This document shows positions 52,030 to 61,287 of a stretch of DNA of 64,000 bases, piece after piece; the first letter of the stretch is position 1, and each line of letters begins with the position of its first letter. The translations under genes were made by a program, and so were the position numbers. The notes beneath the pieces are model-generated. The model made no database searches and had not been told where the DNA came from. It saw only the letters and a program-made list of their open reading frames with translations. Source of the DNA: Virgifigura sp964551315 (GTDB taxonomy: Bacteria; Pseudomonadota; Alphaproteobacteria; Dongiales; Dongiaceae); assembly GCA_964551315.1 (NCBI GenBank), contig CAZKCM010000019.1:1-64000 (forward strand), written 5' to 3'.

Positions 52030-53460
52030 TCATAACGGCGGCCGTTGGTCCGCCCAGGGGCGGACGACTTCCAGCGCCGCGGCGACGCGCAGGGGCGTGA
52101 GGTCGTCGAATCGGCGCCCGACGATCTGCAGGCCCGTCGGCAGTCCGTCGGCCGTGAAGCCGGAGGGAACCGACAGCGCCGGGCACTGGCTCACGAGGTT
52201 GAAGACCGAAGTCATGTCCAGCCCGTGATACCGGCCGCTCTTTTCGTCCACCCAGTCGAAGTCAGCGTCCTTGCCGCCCACAGGCGGCGCCGGATGCGCC
52301 ATGGTGGGGCAAAGCAGGGCGTCGTAGCGCTGCAGGATCGGCGACAGCTTTCTCCACTGATCGGTGCGGAGGAACTCGAGTCGCTTGAACGATACCGCGT
52401 CCATGGCGAATCCGGCCTCCATCAGCGCCACCACGTTCGGGTCCATGCGGCCGCGATACTCGGCGAGCTTGTGCCCGAAGAAGGTCGCGAGGTAGACGCC
52501 CCAATGGGCGTTCCAGGCATCGACCAGATCCTTGCTCCAGGACAGGTTCACCTCTTCCACGATCGCGCCGGCATCCGCCAAGGCGGCTGCTGCTGCGCGG
52601 GTGTTGGCCTCGACCTGCGGGTCGATGGCGTAGAAACCAAGATCGAGGCTGAGCGCCAGCCGCATTCCCTCGACGGAGGCCGGTGGCGGGATCGGAATAT
52701 CGAGCGCCGGCTTGAGGGACTGGATATCGCGCTCGTCCGGCCCTTGGGTAACCTTCAGGAACAGCGCCGCGTCGGCGGCGGTCCGTGCCAGCGGTCCGAA
52801 ATGCGAGAGCGAATCGAACTGGCTCGGCAGAATGGTGAAGGGAATGCGGCCGAAGCTGGGCTTGAGGCCGACGATGCCGCAGAAGGAGGCCGGAATGCGC
52901 ACCGACCCGCCCATGTCGGTGCCCTCGGCCAGCGGCACGCAGCCGGACGCCACCGCGGCACCGGACCCTCCGGAGGAGCCGCCGGGCGTCCGTTCCGGGT
53001 TCCAGGGGTTGCGCGTGATTCCCCAGAGCGGGCTTTCGGTGAAGCTGGAATAGGCGAATTCCGGCGTCGTCGTCTTGCCGACCAGGATGGCGCCTGCGCC
53101 GAGCAGCGCCTCGACGATCAGCGCGTCCTCTTCCGGCACCCAGGTCTCGTAGGCGTAGGAGCCCAGCGTTGTCCGCTTGCCCTTGGTCGGCGTGAGGTCC
53201 TTGATCGCGATCGGCACGCCATGCAAGGGACCCAGCGGCTTGCCCGCCATGACCGCTTGCTCCGCCTCGCGCGCCTTGGCCATCGCCTCCTCGGGATACA
53301 CGAAGCAGAACGCGTTCAGCCGCGGGTTGACCTCCGCGATCCGGTCCAGGCTGTTGCGGACCACCTCCACGGGCGACAGTTCGCGGTTCCGGATGCGTCG
53401 GGCGAGCTCGGTGGCGGGGGTGTAGGCGAGGTCAAGGTCAGTCACGGATCGCGGCTCCAT
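52030..53460 (-). CDS. Amidase signature family enzyme
   Basis: The product has 476 residues. The Ser-cisSer-Lys catalytic set is visible: Lys in GVPIAIKDLTPTKG, and the Gly/Ser-rich signature GGSSGGSGAAVASG continuing to GTDMGGSVRIPASFCG, with the cis-Ser and nucleophile serines. Family members hydrolyse amides, and homologues include GatA and many catabolic amidases; the lack of gatB/gatC neighbours makes a catabolic role more likely. No signal peptide is seen. The start at 53460 places PATELARRIRNRELSPVEVV at the usual distance. The TPP enzyme, this amidase and the dioxygenase are separately arranged and share no operon. Confidence 0.85.
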   Translation of the reverse strand: MEPRSVTDLDLAYTPATELARRIRNRELSPVEVVRNSLDRIAEVNPRLNAFCFVYPEEAMAKAREAEQAVMAGKPLGPLHGVPIAIKDLTPTKGKRTTLGSYAYETWVPEEDALIVEALLGAGAILVGKTTTPEFAYSSFTESPLWGITRNPWNPERTPGGSSGGSGAAVASGCVPLAEGTDMGGSVRIPASFCGIVGLKPSFGRIPFTILPSQFDSLSHFGPLARTAADAALFLKVTQGPDERDIQSLKPALDIPIPPPASVEGMRLALSLDLGFYAIDPQVEANTRAAAAALADAGAIVEEVNLSWSKDLVDAWNAHWGVYLATFFGHKLAEYRGRMDPNVVALMEAGFAMDAVSFKRLEFLRTDQWRKLSPILQRYDALLCPTMAHPAPPVGGKDADFDWVDEKSGRYHGLDMTSVFNLVSQCPALSVPSGFTADGLPTGLQIVGRRFDDLTPLRVAAALEVVRPWADQRPPL

Positions 53461-53601
53461 CGTGCATCGGGCGCCATGATGGACGGCTCTTGCGGTTTCG
53501 TCAAAGCCGTCGCCCAAGGAAGGCGCCTCCGTCATGGACGGCCCGTTGCGCGCCGATTATTCTGCGTTTGCCCGCCTTGATACGGATGCGGTGCGGACGA
53601 C

Positions 53602-54477
53602 ATGCTCGATGGCTTCGAACTCACGCAAGAGCAGATCGCGCGGTTCCACGAGGACGGATTCCTCATCGTCGAGCGGCTGATCTCGCCGGCCGAGGCCGAG
53701 TACGTGGCGGCGCGGTTCGAGGACCTGTTCCGTGGTCGGTTCGAGACCGGTCTCTATCCGGACGAGTGGAACTGGCAGGAGGGGCGCGACCCGCCCGATC
53801 GCACGCGGCAGATTTGCAACGGCTGGAAGTCGGACCGCACCGTCGCGAGCCTGGTGCTCCGCGCCGCCATCGGCCGCCTCTGCGCGACGCTCGCCGGATG
53901 GCCCGGTGCGCGGCTGTGCCAGGACAACGTGATCTGGAAACCGCCGGGGGCGAAGCCGCTCGGCTACCACCAGGACAACAGCTACGCCCAGTGGTTCGTG
54001 CCCGGCGAGATGATCACCTGTTGGATCGCGCTCGATCCGACCAGCGCGACCGGCGGCACCATCGAATATGTCCGCGGCTCTCACCGCTGGGGACGGTTCC
54101 CGCCGATCGCGCAGTTCCATGCGCCGGAGGACTACCGGAAGGAGCTGGCGGCCGCCGCGGCGCAGGTCGGCCGGACGCCGGAGATCGTGCCGGTCGAGGT
54201 GCCGGCGGGCGGCTGCGCCTTCCACCACGGCTGGACCTGGCACGGCTCGGACCGGAACCGTAGCGACCGCCCGCGCCGCTCGGCGGTGGCCCATTGCATG
54301 TCGTCGGCGGCGCGGTTCCACCCGACGAACGTCAGCTACATCTACAACCGCTACAAGCGGGTCGGCGACGACCGCATGGACGAAAGCTTCTTTCCGATCC
54401 TGTGGACTCGCGACGGCTATCGCACGCCCTGGCTCGACGACCACATGAACGGCAGCTTGACCGCCGCGGCGGTGTAG
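53602..54477 (+). CDS. Phytanoyl-CoA dioxygenase (PhyH) family oxygenase
   Basis: This 291-residue Fe(II)/2-oxoglutarate oxygenase has the iron-binding HxD in LGYHQDNSYAQWF near residue 121, and the distal His in FHHGWTWHGSDRNRSDRPR near residue 217, followed by the Arg that binds 2-oxoglutarate. The N-terminus ELTQEQIARFHEDGFLIVERLIS is the family signature. Bacterial members hydroxylate diverse small molecules, so the substrate is unknown. It is divergent from the amidase across 141 bases and convergent with the next gene across 19 bases. Confidence 0.88.
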   Translation: MLDGFELTQEQIARFHEDGFLIVERLISPAEAEYVAARFEDLFRGRFETGLYPDEWNWQEGRDPPDRTRQICNGWKSDRTVASLVLRAAIGRLCATLAGWPGARLCQDNVIWKPPGAKPLGYHQDNSYAQWFVPGEMITCWIALDPTSATGGTIEYVRGSHRWGRFPPIAQFHAPEDYRKELAAAAAQVGRTPEIVPVEVPAGGCAFHHGWTWHGSDRNRSDRPRRSAVAHCMSSAARFHPTNVSYIYNRYKRVGDDRMDESFFPILWTRDGYRTPWLDDHMNGSLTAAAV

Positions 54478-54496
54478 GCCCGGGTTCGCGCCGGCC

Positions 54497-54841
54497 CTAG
54501 TCGTGCCCGCGGTGCAGGATCCGGTCGCGCAGCCCGGTCTCATAGCCGAGACCGGCAGGGGTCAGGATCGCTGCCACCGGGAACTGCGACCGGATCAGCC
54601 CCTTGCGCTGCAGCGCGACCCAGACCGCTTCGTTGCCGAGGCCCGTTGCGTCCTGCGACAGCACGATCGATCCCCCGAGGTGGAAATGGTCCCCGTGCGG
54701 CTGGGGAAGGTTCGAGACCAGGACGTGCCCGGGCTCGTCCGCCGGGGCGGCATGCCCCTCGAGCCGAGCAAGCTCCTGCAGCAAGGTCAGGGTCTTGAGC
54801 TGCAGCGGGTTCAGGTTCAGCGGGTTCTTTTTCGGCGGCAT
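54497..54841 (-). CDS. Conserved hypothetical protein
   Basis: The product has 114 residues. It starts MPPKKNPLNLNPLQLKTLTLLQELARLE, a short helical segment, and continues with a compact region rich in Gly and His (LPQPHGDHFHLGGSIVL). It ends with a possible winged-helix-like part (VWVALQRKGLIRSQFPVAAILTPAGL). I do not recognise a named family. The HGDHFH motif could bind metal, but this is speculation. There is no signal peptide. The frame extends 18 codons upstream of the chosen ATG. It is 85 bases downstream of yajQ on the same strand and may be cotranscribed. Confidence 0.65.
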   Translation of the reverse strand: MPPKKNPLNLNPLQLKTLTLLQELARLEGHAAPADEPGHVLVSNLPQPHGDHFHLGGSIVLSQDATGLGNEAVWVALQRKGLIRSQFPVAAILTPAGLGYETGLRDRILHRGHD

Positions 54842-54926
54842 TGGGGCGCTCGTTTCCTTCTTCCGATCAGGCCGCGCCGAGCATTCGCGTAGCAAGGCTG
54901 CTTGTCCGGCGCCAAGGGCGGCCGCG

Positions 54927-55412
54927 TCAGTCGCGGAAGTTCACATATTGAAGCGGTTGCTCGATCTTCATGTTCTTGACGCGGGCGATGGCGGCCTGGA
55001 GGTCGTCCCGCTTCTTGCCGCTGACACGCAGTTCGTCGCCCTGAATCGCGGCCTGCACCTTGATCTTGCTGTCCTTGATCTCCTTGACGATGCGCTTGGC
55101 GAGGGCCGAATCGATCCCCTGCTTCACGATCACCTGCTGGCGCAGGGTGCTGCCAGCGGCCTTTTCCGGGTCCTTGAACTCCAGCGCGCCCGGATCGAGC
55201 TTGCGCCGCGCGAAATAGCCCTTCAGCAACTCGTGCATCTGCTTCAGCTTGAGGTCGTCGTCGGCGATGATGGTAATCGTGTTGTCCTTGCGCTCGATCG
55301 AACACTTGCTGCCCTTGAAGTCGAAGCGCGTGTCGATCTCGCGCTTCATACCGTTGAGGGCGTTATCGACCTCGGCGAGGTCCGTTTTAGAGACGATGTC
55401 GAAGGAGGGCAT
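54927..55412 (-). CDS. yajQ: YajQ family nucleotide-binding protein
   Basis: The 161-residue protein is complete for the family: MPSFDIVSKTDLAEVDNA at the N-terminus, RFDFKGSKCSIERKDNTI, KLKQMHELLKGYFARRKLD, and the C-terminal IQGDELRVSGKKRDDLQ. YajQ proteins are small cytoplasmic two-domain proteins that bind nucleotides. In Xanthomonas a homologue binds cyclic di-GMP and acts with a transcription factor, but the role is not general knowledge for all. Start 55412 matches the family N-terminus and excludes 47 extra in-frame codons. Confidence 0.93.
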   Translation of the reverse strand: MPSFDIVSKTDLAEVDNALNGMKREIDTRFDFKGSKCSIERKDNTITIIADDDLKLKQMHELLKGYFARRKLDPGALEFKDPEKAAGSTLRQQVIVKQGIDSALAKRIVKEIKDSKIKVQAAIQGDELRVSGKKRDDLQAAIARVKNMKIEQPLQYVNFRD

Positions 55413-55584
55413 GGTCCATTCCGTGGTCGTTGCAATCGCTGGCCGCCAATTTGCCACAGTCGGATCGGTTCTGCACGGCCTCTGCGGACGATTCCGAAGA
55501 CGCTTCAGGCCCCTAAATCCGTCGTAAACGAGCCCTGGATAGCCTGCGGCCACCTGGATTGAATGTCGTCATGGCGAAGCTGCT

Positions 55585-56043
55585 ATGTCCACTCTTGCCC
55601 TTCTCCTGACCGCGCTGGTCAGCGCGCTCGCGCTCATCGGTCTTGGCGGCGGCCTTTACGAAGTTCGGGTTGTCGATCCCGCTTGGCCCCGTCGTCCGGA
55701 GATCATTCAGCCCGACCGCGGCGGCCTGTCCCGCCGGCGGTTCTGGATCCCGGCCCACCTCGCATTCGAGCTGGCGCTCATCGCCGCCCTCGTCGTTGCG
55801 TGGTCACTGCCCGCGGTTCGTGCCTGGCTGCTTGCCGGCCTCGCCAGCCATGCGATCATGCGGATCTGGTCGGTGTTCGACTTCATTCCGAAGGCCCTCG
55901 CCTTCGAACGGGCCGAGCCGGCGACGATCGCCGAAGGGGCCGCCCGCCGCTGGACGCGGCGGAGCCGCTGGCGGCTTCCCCTCGACGTGATCACCTGCGC
56001 CACGACGCTCGCCGCCTTCGCCGCGGCGGCGCGGCTTGCCTGA
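55585..56043 (+). CDS. Membrane protein of unknown function
   Basis: The product has 152 residues with four predicted membrane helices (about 3-27, 53-74, 77-95 and 130-150). A conserved-looking WIPAHLAFELALIAALVVAW and a polar cluster RRPEIIQPDRGG lie between helices 1 and 2. I cannot name the family. No strong ribosome binding site was noticed. It stands alone between yajQ (divergent) and dgcN (120 bases downstream). Confidence 0.6.
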   Translation: MSTLALLLTALVSALALIGLGGGLYEVRVVDPAWPRRPEIIQPDRGGLSRRRFWIPAHLAFELALIAALVVAWSLPAVRAWLLAGLASHAIMRIWSVFDFIPKALAFERAEPATIAEGAARRWTRRSRWRLPLDVITCATTLAAFAAAARLA

Positions 56044-56163
56044 CCGGGGCGCCGGTGCCCGCGGGGGGACCGAACAAGAGCCCAAACCCATATCTGGAAT
56101 CCCTGCGACAAATGCCGATCGGTTGGTTAGGATGCGGCCAAAATTCGGAAGGCAGGGTCGACC

Positions 56164-57162
56164 ATGCGTATCCAGCATCCTTACCTCATGTTTCTCGGCG
56201 ACGCGCCGGATCAGCTGGCAGCCAAGACGGCGCAGGGCATCGTTCACTGGCGCCGCGACTGGTGCTTGGGACAGCTTCGGCTCCCTGGCTGTAAGGCCGA
56301 TCTCGGGCTGCCCGACATGACCGTCGAGGAAGCGGCGGCGGCCGGGGTCAAGACGGTGGTCGTCGGCGTCGCCAATCGGGGCGGTGTGCTGTCCGAGAGC
56401 TGGATCCCCGTCCTTGCCAAGGCGCTGGAACTCGGCATGGACCTAGCCAGCGGCCTGCACCGGCGGCTGAGCGAGACGCCGGCCCTCCGCCAAGCCGCGG
56501 CCGAGCACGGCCGGCAGCTCTTCGACGTGCGGCATCCGACGCGCGACTTCGAGGTCGGCACCGGGGTCAAGCGTCCCGGGAAGCGGCTTCTGACCGTCGG
56601 AACCGACTGCTCCGTCGGCAAGATGTACACCGCCCTGGCCTGCGAGGCGGAGATGCGCCGGCGCGGTATGAAGGCGGATTTCCGGGCGACCGGCCAGACC
56701 GGAATCTTCATCGCCGGAGGCGGCGTCTCGATCGACGCCGTGGTCGCCGATTTCATCTCCGGCGCCGTCGAATGGCTCTGCCCGGCGAACGACCCGGACC
56801 ATTGGGACCTGGTCGAGGGGCAGGGCTCGCTGTTCCATCCCTCCTTCGCCGGAGTCAGCCTTGGGCTGCTGCACGGCGCCCAGCCGGACGCGCTGGTCAT
56901 GTGCCATGAGCCGACGCGGCCGCATATGCGCGGCCTGCCGGGACGCCCGCTGCCGGATCTCGAAACCTGCATCGAGGCGAATCTCGAGGCGGCGCGGCTC
57001 ACCAATCCGGATGTCCGCTGCGTGGGAATCAGCATCAACACCGCGCACCTTGAGGCCGGCGAGGCCGAGGCGCTGCTGAAGGCGACCGAGGATCGGCTGG
57101 GTCTGCCGACGGTCGATCCGTTCCGCACCGGCGTGGCGCCGATCGTCGACGCGGTGGTCTGA
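56164..57162 (+). CDS. dgcN: DgcN-type N-acetyltransferase (DUF1611)
   Basis: The 332-residue protein of the DUF1611 family has a P-loop-like GTDCSVGKMYTALACE in its second half and an N-terminal Rossmann-like domain (VKTVVVGVANRGG). GQTGIFIAGGGVSIDAVVADFISGAVEWL and EGQGSLFHPSFAGVS are diagnostic. Members paired with a DgcA racemase are assigned to D-glutamate breakdown, DgcN acetylating the D-amino acid and DgcA racemising the N-acetyl product. dgcA starts one base after the dgcN stop, which supports this reading. Substrate range is otherwise not readable. Confidence 0.82.
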   Translation: MRIQHPYLMFLGDAPDQLAAKTAQGIVHWRRDWCLGQLRLPGCKADLGLPDMTVEEAAAAGVKTVVVGVANRGGVLSESWIPVLAKALELGMDLASGLHRRLSETPALRQAAAEHGRQLFDVRHPTRDFEVGTGVKRPGKRLLTVGTDCSVGKMYTALACEAEMRRRGMKADFRATGQTGIFIAGGGVSIDAVVADFISGAVEWLCPANDPDHWDLVEGQGSLFHPSFAGVSLGLLHGAQPDALVMCHEPTRPHMRGLPGRPLPDLETCIEANLEAARLTNPDVRCVGISINTAHLEAGEAEALLKATEDRLGLPTVDPFRTGVAPIVDAVV

Positions 57163-57163
57163 C

Positions 57164-58165
57164 ATGGTTCGCCTCGCCGTCGAATCCGAACGCTGGCCGA
57201 TCGCCGGACGCTTCGCCATCTCGCGCGGCGCCAAGACCGCGGCCGAGGTCGTCGTCGTGACCTTGCGCGATTCCGGTGCGGGCGGACAGCAGGCCGTCGG
57301 CCGCGGCGAGTGCGTGCCCTACGCCCGTTACGGCGAAAGCGTGGCCGGCGTGATCGAGCAGATCGAATCGCTGCGCCCGGCGCTCGAGCGAGGCGAGCTG
57401 GATAGGACGGCCCTGCAGGACGCGCTGCCGGCCGGCGCCGCGCGTAACGCCGTGGATTGCGCGCTGTGGGATCTGGAGGCCAAGCGCGCCGGCCGTCCGG
57501 CCTGGGCGCTGGCCGGGTTGGAGACCGCGCCGCATCCCGTCACCACCGCCTATACCCTCAGCCTCGATTCGCCGGAGGCGATGGCGGAAGCGGCCCGGGC
57601 GCAGGCGCACCGGCCGCTGCTCAAGCTGAAGCTCAGCGGTCCGGGCGACCTCGACCGGGTCCGTGCCGTCCACGCCAATGCGCCCGCGGCGCGGCTCATC
57701 GTCGACGCCAACGAGGCCTGGACGCCGGAGATTTTCGCCGATCTGGCGCCGCAACTCCCGGCCCTTGGCGTCGAGATGATCGAGCAGCCGCTGCCGGCCG
57801 GCGCCGATGCGGCCCTGGCCGAGCTGGACCGGCCGGTCGCAGTCTGCGCCGACGAGTCCTGCCACGACCGGGCGACCCTGCCGGCACTCCGCGGGAAATA
57901 CGACGCCGTGAACATCAAGCTCGACAAGACCGGCGGCCTGACCGAGGCGCTGGCCCTGGCCGCGGCCGCGACGGCGGAAGGCTTCGCGCTTATGGTCGGC
58001 TGCATGCTCGCGACCTCGCTCGCCATGGCGCCAGCGCTCCTCGTCGCGCAGACCGCGCGCTGGACCGACCTCGACGGGCCGCTGCTGCTCAGCAAGGACC
58101 GGCAACCCGGCCTTCGCTTCGAAGGCAGCCTGATCCACCCGGCACCACCCGAGCTGTGGGGCTGA
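57164..58165 (+). CDS. dgcA: DgcA-type N-acetyl-D-glutamate racemase (enolase superfamily)
   Basis: The 333-residue enolase-superfamily protein of the dipeptide epimerase-like subgroup has paired catalytic lysines: KLKL at the end of strand 2 and NIKLDKTGGLTEA at strand 6. Metal ligands are in VDANEAW, IEQPLP and CADESCHD. Alone it could be read as an L-Ala-D/L-Glu epimerase, but tandem placement with dgcN favours N-acetyl-D-glutamate racemase. Both genes would let the cell use D-glutamate from peptidoglycan or soil. It is convergent with the DprE2-like gene across 25 bases. Confidence 0.8.
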   Translation: MVRLAVESERWPIAGRFAISRGAKTAAEVVVVTLRDSGAGGQQAVGRGECVPYARYGESVAGVIEQIESLRPALERGELDRTALQDALPAGAARNAVDCALWDLEAKRAGRPAWALAGLETAPHPVTTAYTLSLDSPEAMAEAARAQAHRPLLKLKLSGPGDLDRVRAVHANAPAARLIVDANEAWTPEIFADLAPQLPALGVEMIEQPLPAGADAALAELDRPVAVCADESCHDRATLPALRGKYDAVNIKLDKTGGLTEALALAAAATAEGFALMVGCMLATSLAMAPALLVAQTARWTDLDGPLLLSKDRQPGLRFEGSLIHPAPPELWG

Positions 58166-58190
58166 CGGGCGCGCTCGAGGTCGATCGCCG

Positions 58191-58934
58191 TCACATGGAA
58201 AGCCGCTTGAAGATGCGTTCCGGTATCAACCGGATGATCGCCATGATCCAGCGCCAGAACCAGGGAACATAGACCACCTCCCGGCGTCTGCACACGGCCC
58301 GCCATATGGCGGCCGCCGCGTCGGCCGGCGGGGCGGCCAGCGCCATGCCCGGAAGGCCGAAGGTCATAGCGGTGTCCAGGAAGCCCGGCTTGACCGTCGT
58401 CACGGCAACGCCGGATCGGTAGAGGCGCGCGCGCAGCCCCTGGGCATAGGCGTGCAGGCCCGCCTTTGCGGAGCCGTAAACGTAATTCTTCGGGCGTCCC
58501 CGGTCGCCGGCGACGGAGCCGACGACCACGATGCGGCCGCACCGCCGTTCTTCGAGGCTTCGCGCGAAGCGGGACAGAAGCGACAGGGCGCCGACGTAGT
58601 TCGTCTCGACGACCGCCCGGGCGAGGTCGGGATCTTTGTCCATCTCCGCCTGGTCCGGCATCAGGCCGAACGCCAGGAACACGCCGATCTCGCCGGGCCG
58701 CCCGGCGAGGCACCGGGCGACGACGTCGTCATGGGTTTCGTAACGGGTTGCGTCCAACGCGACGACCGCGGTTTCCACGCCGTGGCGCAGCGCAATGTCC
58801 TGCGCGGAGCGCCGCAGGTCGTCGAGATCCCGTCCGGCGAGCACGATCCCGTTACCCTCGCGCGCCGCGCATTTGGCGAAGGCGCGGGCGAGGGCAGAGG
58901 ACCCGCCCAAGACGATCCAGGTGGCGGCGGTCAC
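58191..58934 (-). CDS. Short-chain dehydrogenase, DprE2-like
   Basis: The product has 247 residues with a Rossmann fold and an altered nucleotide motif, VLGGSSALARAFAKC, a serine in VVVGSVAGDRGRP, and the catalytic YVYGSAKAGL (YxxxK). The C-terminus ends with a hydrophobic, basic segment (VPWFWRWIMAIIRLIPERIFKRL) that could touch the membrane, as in DprE2 proteins acting on lipid-linked sugars. Its GTG start overlaps the stop of the DprE1-like gene (GTGA). In mycobacteria DprE2 reduces the 2-keto intermediate made by DprE1 to give decaprenyl-phosphoryl-arabinose. The role here is inferred from the operon. Confidence 0.8.
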   Translation of the reverse strand: MTAATWIVLGGSSALARAFAKCAAREGNGIVLAGRDLDDLRRSAQDIALRHGVETAVVALDATRYETHDDVVARCLAGRPGEIGVFLAFGLMPDQAEMDKDPDLARAVVETNYVGALSLLSRFARSLEERRCGRIVVVGSVAGDRGRPKNYVYGSAKAGLHAYAQGLRARLYRSGVAVTTVKPGFLDTAMTFGLPGMALAAPPADAAAAIWRAVCRRREVVYVPWFWRWIMAIIRLIPERIFKRLSM

Positions 58935-60274
58935 GGGTCGCCCCTGATGCGGAGGCGGCGCTCCAGGTCGGATCGGAAGCGGCACTCCGGGTCGATGCTC
59001 CCAAGCACGGTGCGGAACGCGTCCAGCTTCGGATACATGCGCCGGAAGCGCTCCGGCGTCAGAACGGCGTCCTTCGCCAGGTAGACTCGCCCCCCGTGAT
59101 CGCAGACGATGTCCTGGAGCCTCGCGAGCAAATCCGGAGCCCCAGGTCGGCCGGGGAAGTCGAGGGCCAGGGTGAAGCCGCGCATGGGGAAGGAGAGATA
59201 GCCCGGACCTTCGTCTCCGAGCGTCTTCAGGACGGCCAGAAAGGAGGCGGCGCGTGCGGCGCTCACCTCCGTCAGCAGGCGCCGCAAGCCGGGCCGGGCG
59301 GCCTCGTTCGGCAACACGCACTGGAACTGATGGAATCCCTTCCGGCCGTAGATCCGGTTCCAGTCTCGTAGGGCGTCCAGCGGATAGAAGAAGTCGCGGG
59401 CGGGGACGGTGCGCGTTCGGGCGTCGCCGCGAAAGCGGTTGAAGTAGAGTTCGTTGAAGGCGCGAACGGTCAGCGGGTTGAGGGCGAAGGCGGGAAGGTC
59501 CAGCGGCACCCGCCGCGAGGGTCCGGGCGGCACCGCGAAAGCGCCCGATTCAGCGAACTCCGCCGTTTCCAATATTCCCCGGCCCATGGCCGCGCCGCGG
59601 GCCAGACCGTCGATCCAGCCGACCGAGTAGGTCGCCCGGCTGCGCTGCTCCTCGAAGGCATCGATGAATGCATCGAGGTTGGGGATTCGCCGCTCGTGGA
59701 CCGTCAGCCGGCTCGACGGCACCGGCGTCAGGCGGAAGCAGACCTGCAGGATGATGCCGGTCAGCCCGACGCCGCCGACCGTCGCCGCGAACAGGTCGGG
59801 CGTCTCCTGCCTGGAGACGCGCCGTACCTCTCCGGCCGGCAGCACGAGGTCGAGCCATTCGACGTGCCGGCCGAAGCTGCCGGCGTGGTCGTGGTTCTTG
59901 CCGTGCACGTCGTTGGCGACGGCGCCGCCGATCGTGGCGAATCCGGTGCCCGGGTTGACGGGGACGAGAAATCCCCGGGGCAGAAAGACCGACATCAGCT
60001 CGTTGAACGTGACGCCGGCCTCGCAGACCAAGGCGCGGCTGCTTTCGTCGAAGGAAAGCAGGCGATTGAGCCGTTCCGTCAGCAGGGTCTCGCCGCCACT
60101 GTTCAGGGGTGCGTCGCCGTAGCTTCGGCCGCGCCCATAGGCGATGAGGCCTCGGGGGTGCGACCGCCCGGCGACGGCGGCGGCGACCTCGCCAACCCGT
60201 TCGGGACGGTAGGCCAGCGTCTCCGCGCGGTAGAGGCGCCCCCAGCTTGCCAGGCGCAGCGTCTTTCCGTTCAC
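58931..60274 (-). CDS. FAD-binding oxidoreductase, DprE1-like
   Basis: This 447-residue VAO-family flavoprotein has the FAD-binding segment GLIAYGRGRSYGDAPLNSGG at the N-terminus, then VNPGTGFATIGGAVANDVHGKNH for the pyrophosphate site, LFAATVGGVGLTGII, and a C-terminal cap. The final FRTVLGSIDPECRFRSDLERRL closely follows the DprE1 ending. DprE1 oxidises the C2 hydroxyl of decaprenyl-phosphoryl-ribose. The start is GTG 60274, overlapping the stop of the upstream membrane-protein gene (GTGA). The large extra upstream frame is not needed. Confidence 0.85.
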   Translation of the reverse strand: MNGKTLRLASWGRLYRAETLAYRPERVGEVAAAVAGRSHPRGLIAYGRGRSYGDAPLNSGGETLLTERLNRLLSFDESSRALVCEAGVTFNELMSVFLPRGFLVPVNPGTGFATIGGAVANDVHGKNHDHAGSFGRHVEWLDLVLPAGEVRRVSRQETPDLFAATVGGVGLTGIILQVCFRLTPVPSSRLTVHERRIPNLDAFIDAFEEQRSRATYSVGWIDGLARGAAMGRGILETAEFAESGAFAVPPGPSRRVPLDLPAFALNPLTVRAFNELYFNRFRGDARTRTVPARDFFYPLDALRDWNRIYGRKGFHQFQCVLPNEAARPGLRRLLTEVSAARAASFLAVLKTLGDEGPGYLSFPMRGFTLALDFPGRPGAPDLLARLQDIVCDHGGRVYLAKDAVLTPERFRRMYPKLDAFRTVLGSIDPECRFRSDLERRLRIRGDP

Positions 60275-61287
60275 GTTTGCCGGGACCGAACTGCGGGGAC
60301 GGGCGCGCTCCGGGCTTGGCGCAGGGCCGGCGGCAGGGCGACGAAGCCGATCAGCACGGCGAACCACAGCGTCGCCACCCGGATGATGGCGGTCGCCGCC
60401 ACCGCGGTCTCCGTATCGACCCCCGTCACGACCAGCAGCCCGATCATCGTTGCTTCCGTGCCGACGAGCCCTCCGGGAATCATCGAAGCGGCTCCGACCA
60501 GCATCGAAAAGCAAAAAATGAAAACCGCCTGTTGAAACGTCACGGCGGTCCCCAGCTCGGAGAGAAGCCAGTAAAAGGCGGCGCTCTCGCTCAGCCAACC
60601 GAGGACGCCCAGCCCCGTGCCGAGGGCGAAGACGCGAAGCGTGAACAGCCGACGGGTCTGGCGCAGCATGGCCCGCAGACCGGCGAAGAAACGTGGCGCG
60701 CGTCCGACCCTGCGGTACAGCTCGAAAACGAGTTGCTGGAGAAACGCGGGCCGGGCGACGGGCAGGACGAGGAAGCCAAGAAGGGCGGCCGCGGCGAAGG
60801 TGAGTCCCGCGTGATTCACAAAGGACGGCAGTGCGGCCAGACACAAGGCCGCAACCGCGGTCATGTCGCCGATGCGATCCGCGACGAAGACAGGCGCGGC
60901 GCGTGCGTAGCGGTAGCCGTGGCATCGTTGCAGCAGCCAGAGCCGCAGAGCCTCCCCGATCTTGCCCGGCGTGGCCGTCATCGAGAAGCCGGCAAGATAA
61001 TACAGGGCGGTGTGACCCAGTGGAACGTCCATGCCGAGCTGCCGGCCGAAGGCGTGCCACCGCAGGGTGCGCGCTCCGTAATTGGCCAGCGACAGGGCAA
61101 GCAGGCCGGCCAAGGTGCCGGGGCCGAGCTGGCGAAGGCGAGCGATGATCCCGTCGGCCCCGACCAGCGCCGTCGCCACTGTCAGGGCGGCGACGAACAG
61201 GACCGCCGAGAGCACGAGGGCATACTCCGCGCGCCGATTTCCCGGTCTCGGCCCCTTGTTGCCGCGTGTCGGTCGGGGGCCTCGCAT
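60271..61287 (-). CDS. Lysylphosphatidylglycerol synthase-TM-like (flippase-like) membrane protein
   Basis: The product has 338 residues with about eight membrane helices. GFSMTATPGKIGEALRLWLL is the signature of the UPF0104/LPG_synthase_TM family, with PVFVADRIGDMTAVAAL after it and MIPGGLVGTEATMIGLLV in the second half. Family members have been proposed to move lipids or lipid-linked sugars across the membrane; this is not proven for any close homologue I can name. Its position between the UbiA-like transferase and the DprE1-like gene, with 1- and 4-base overlaps, suggests it flips the lipid-linked product. Confidence 0.75.
   Translation of the reverse strand: MRGPRPTRGNKGPRPGNRRAEYALVLSAVLFVAALTVATALVGADGIIARLRQLGPGTLAGLLALSLANYGARTLRWHAFGRQLGMDVPLGHTALYYLAGFSMTATPGKIGEALRLWLLQRCHGYRYARAAPVFVADRIGDMTAVAALCLAALPSFVNHAGLTFAAAALLGFLVLPVARPAFLQQLVFELYRRVGRAPRFFAGLRAMLRQTRRLFTLRVFALGTGLGVLGWLSESAAFYWLLSELGTAVTFQQAVFIFCFSMLVGAASMIPGGLVGTEATMIGLLVVTGVDTETAVAATAIIRVATLWFAVLIGFVALPPALRQARSAPVPAVRSRQT

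Noticed and set aside
60274..61060. 709-codon version of the DprE1-like protein starting at 61060
   Set aside because: The extra 260 residues are antisense-frame composition overlapping the flippase-like gene; GTG 60274 overlaps its stop as GTGA and gives the family length.
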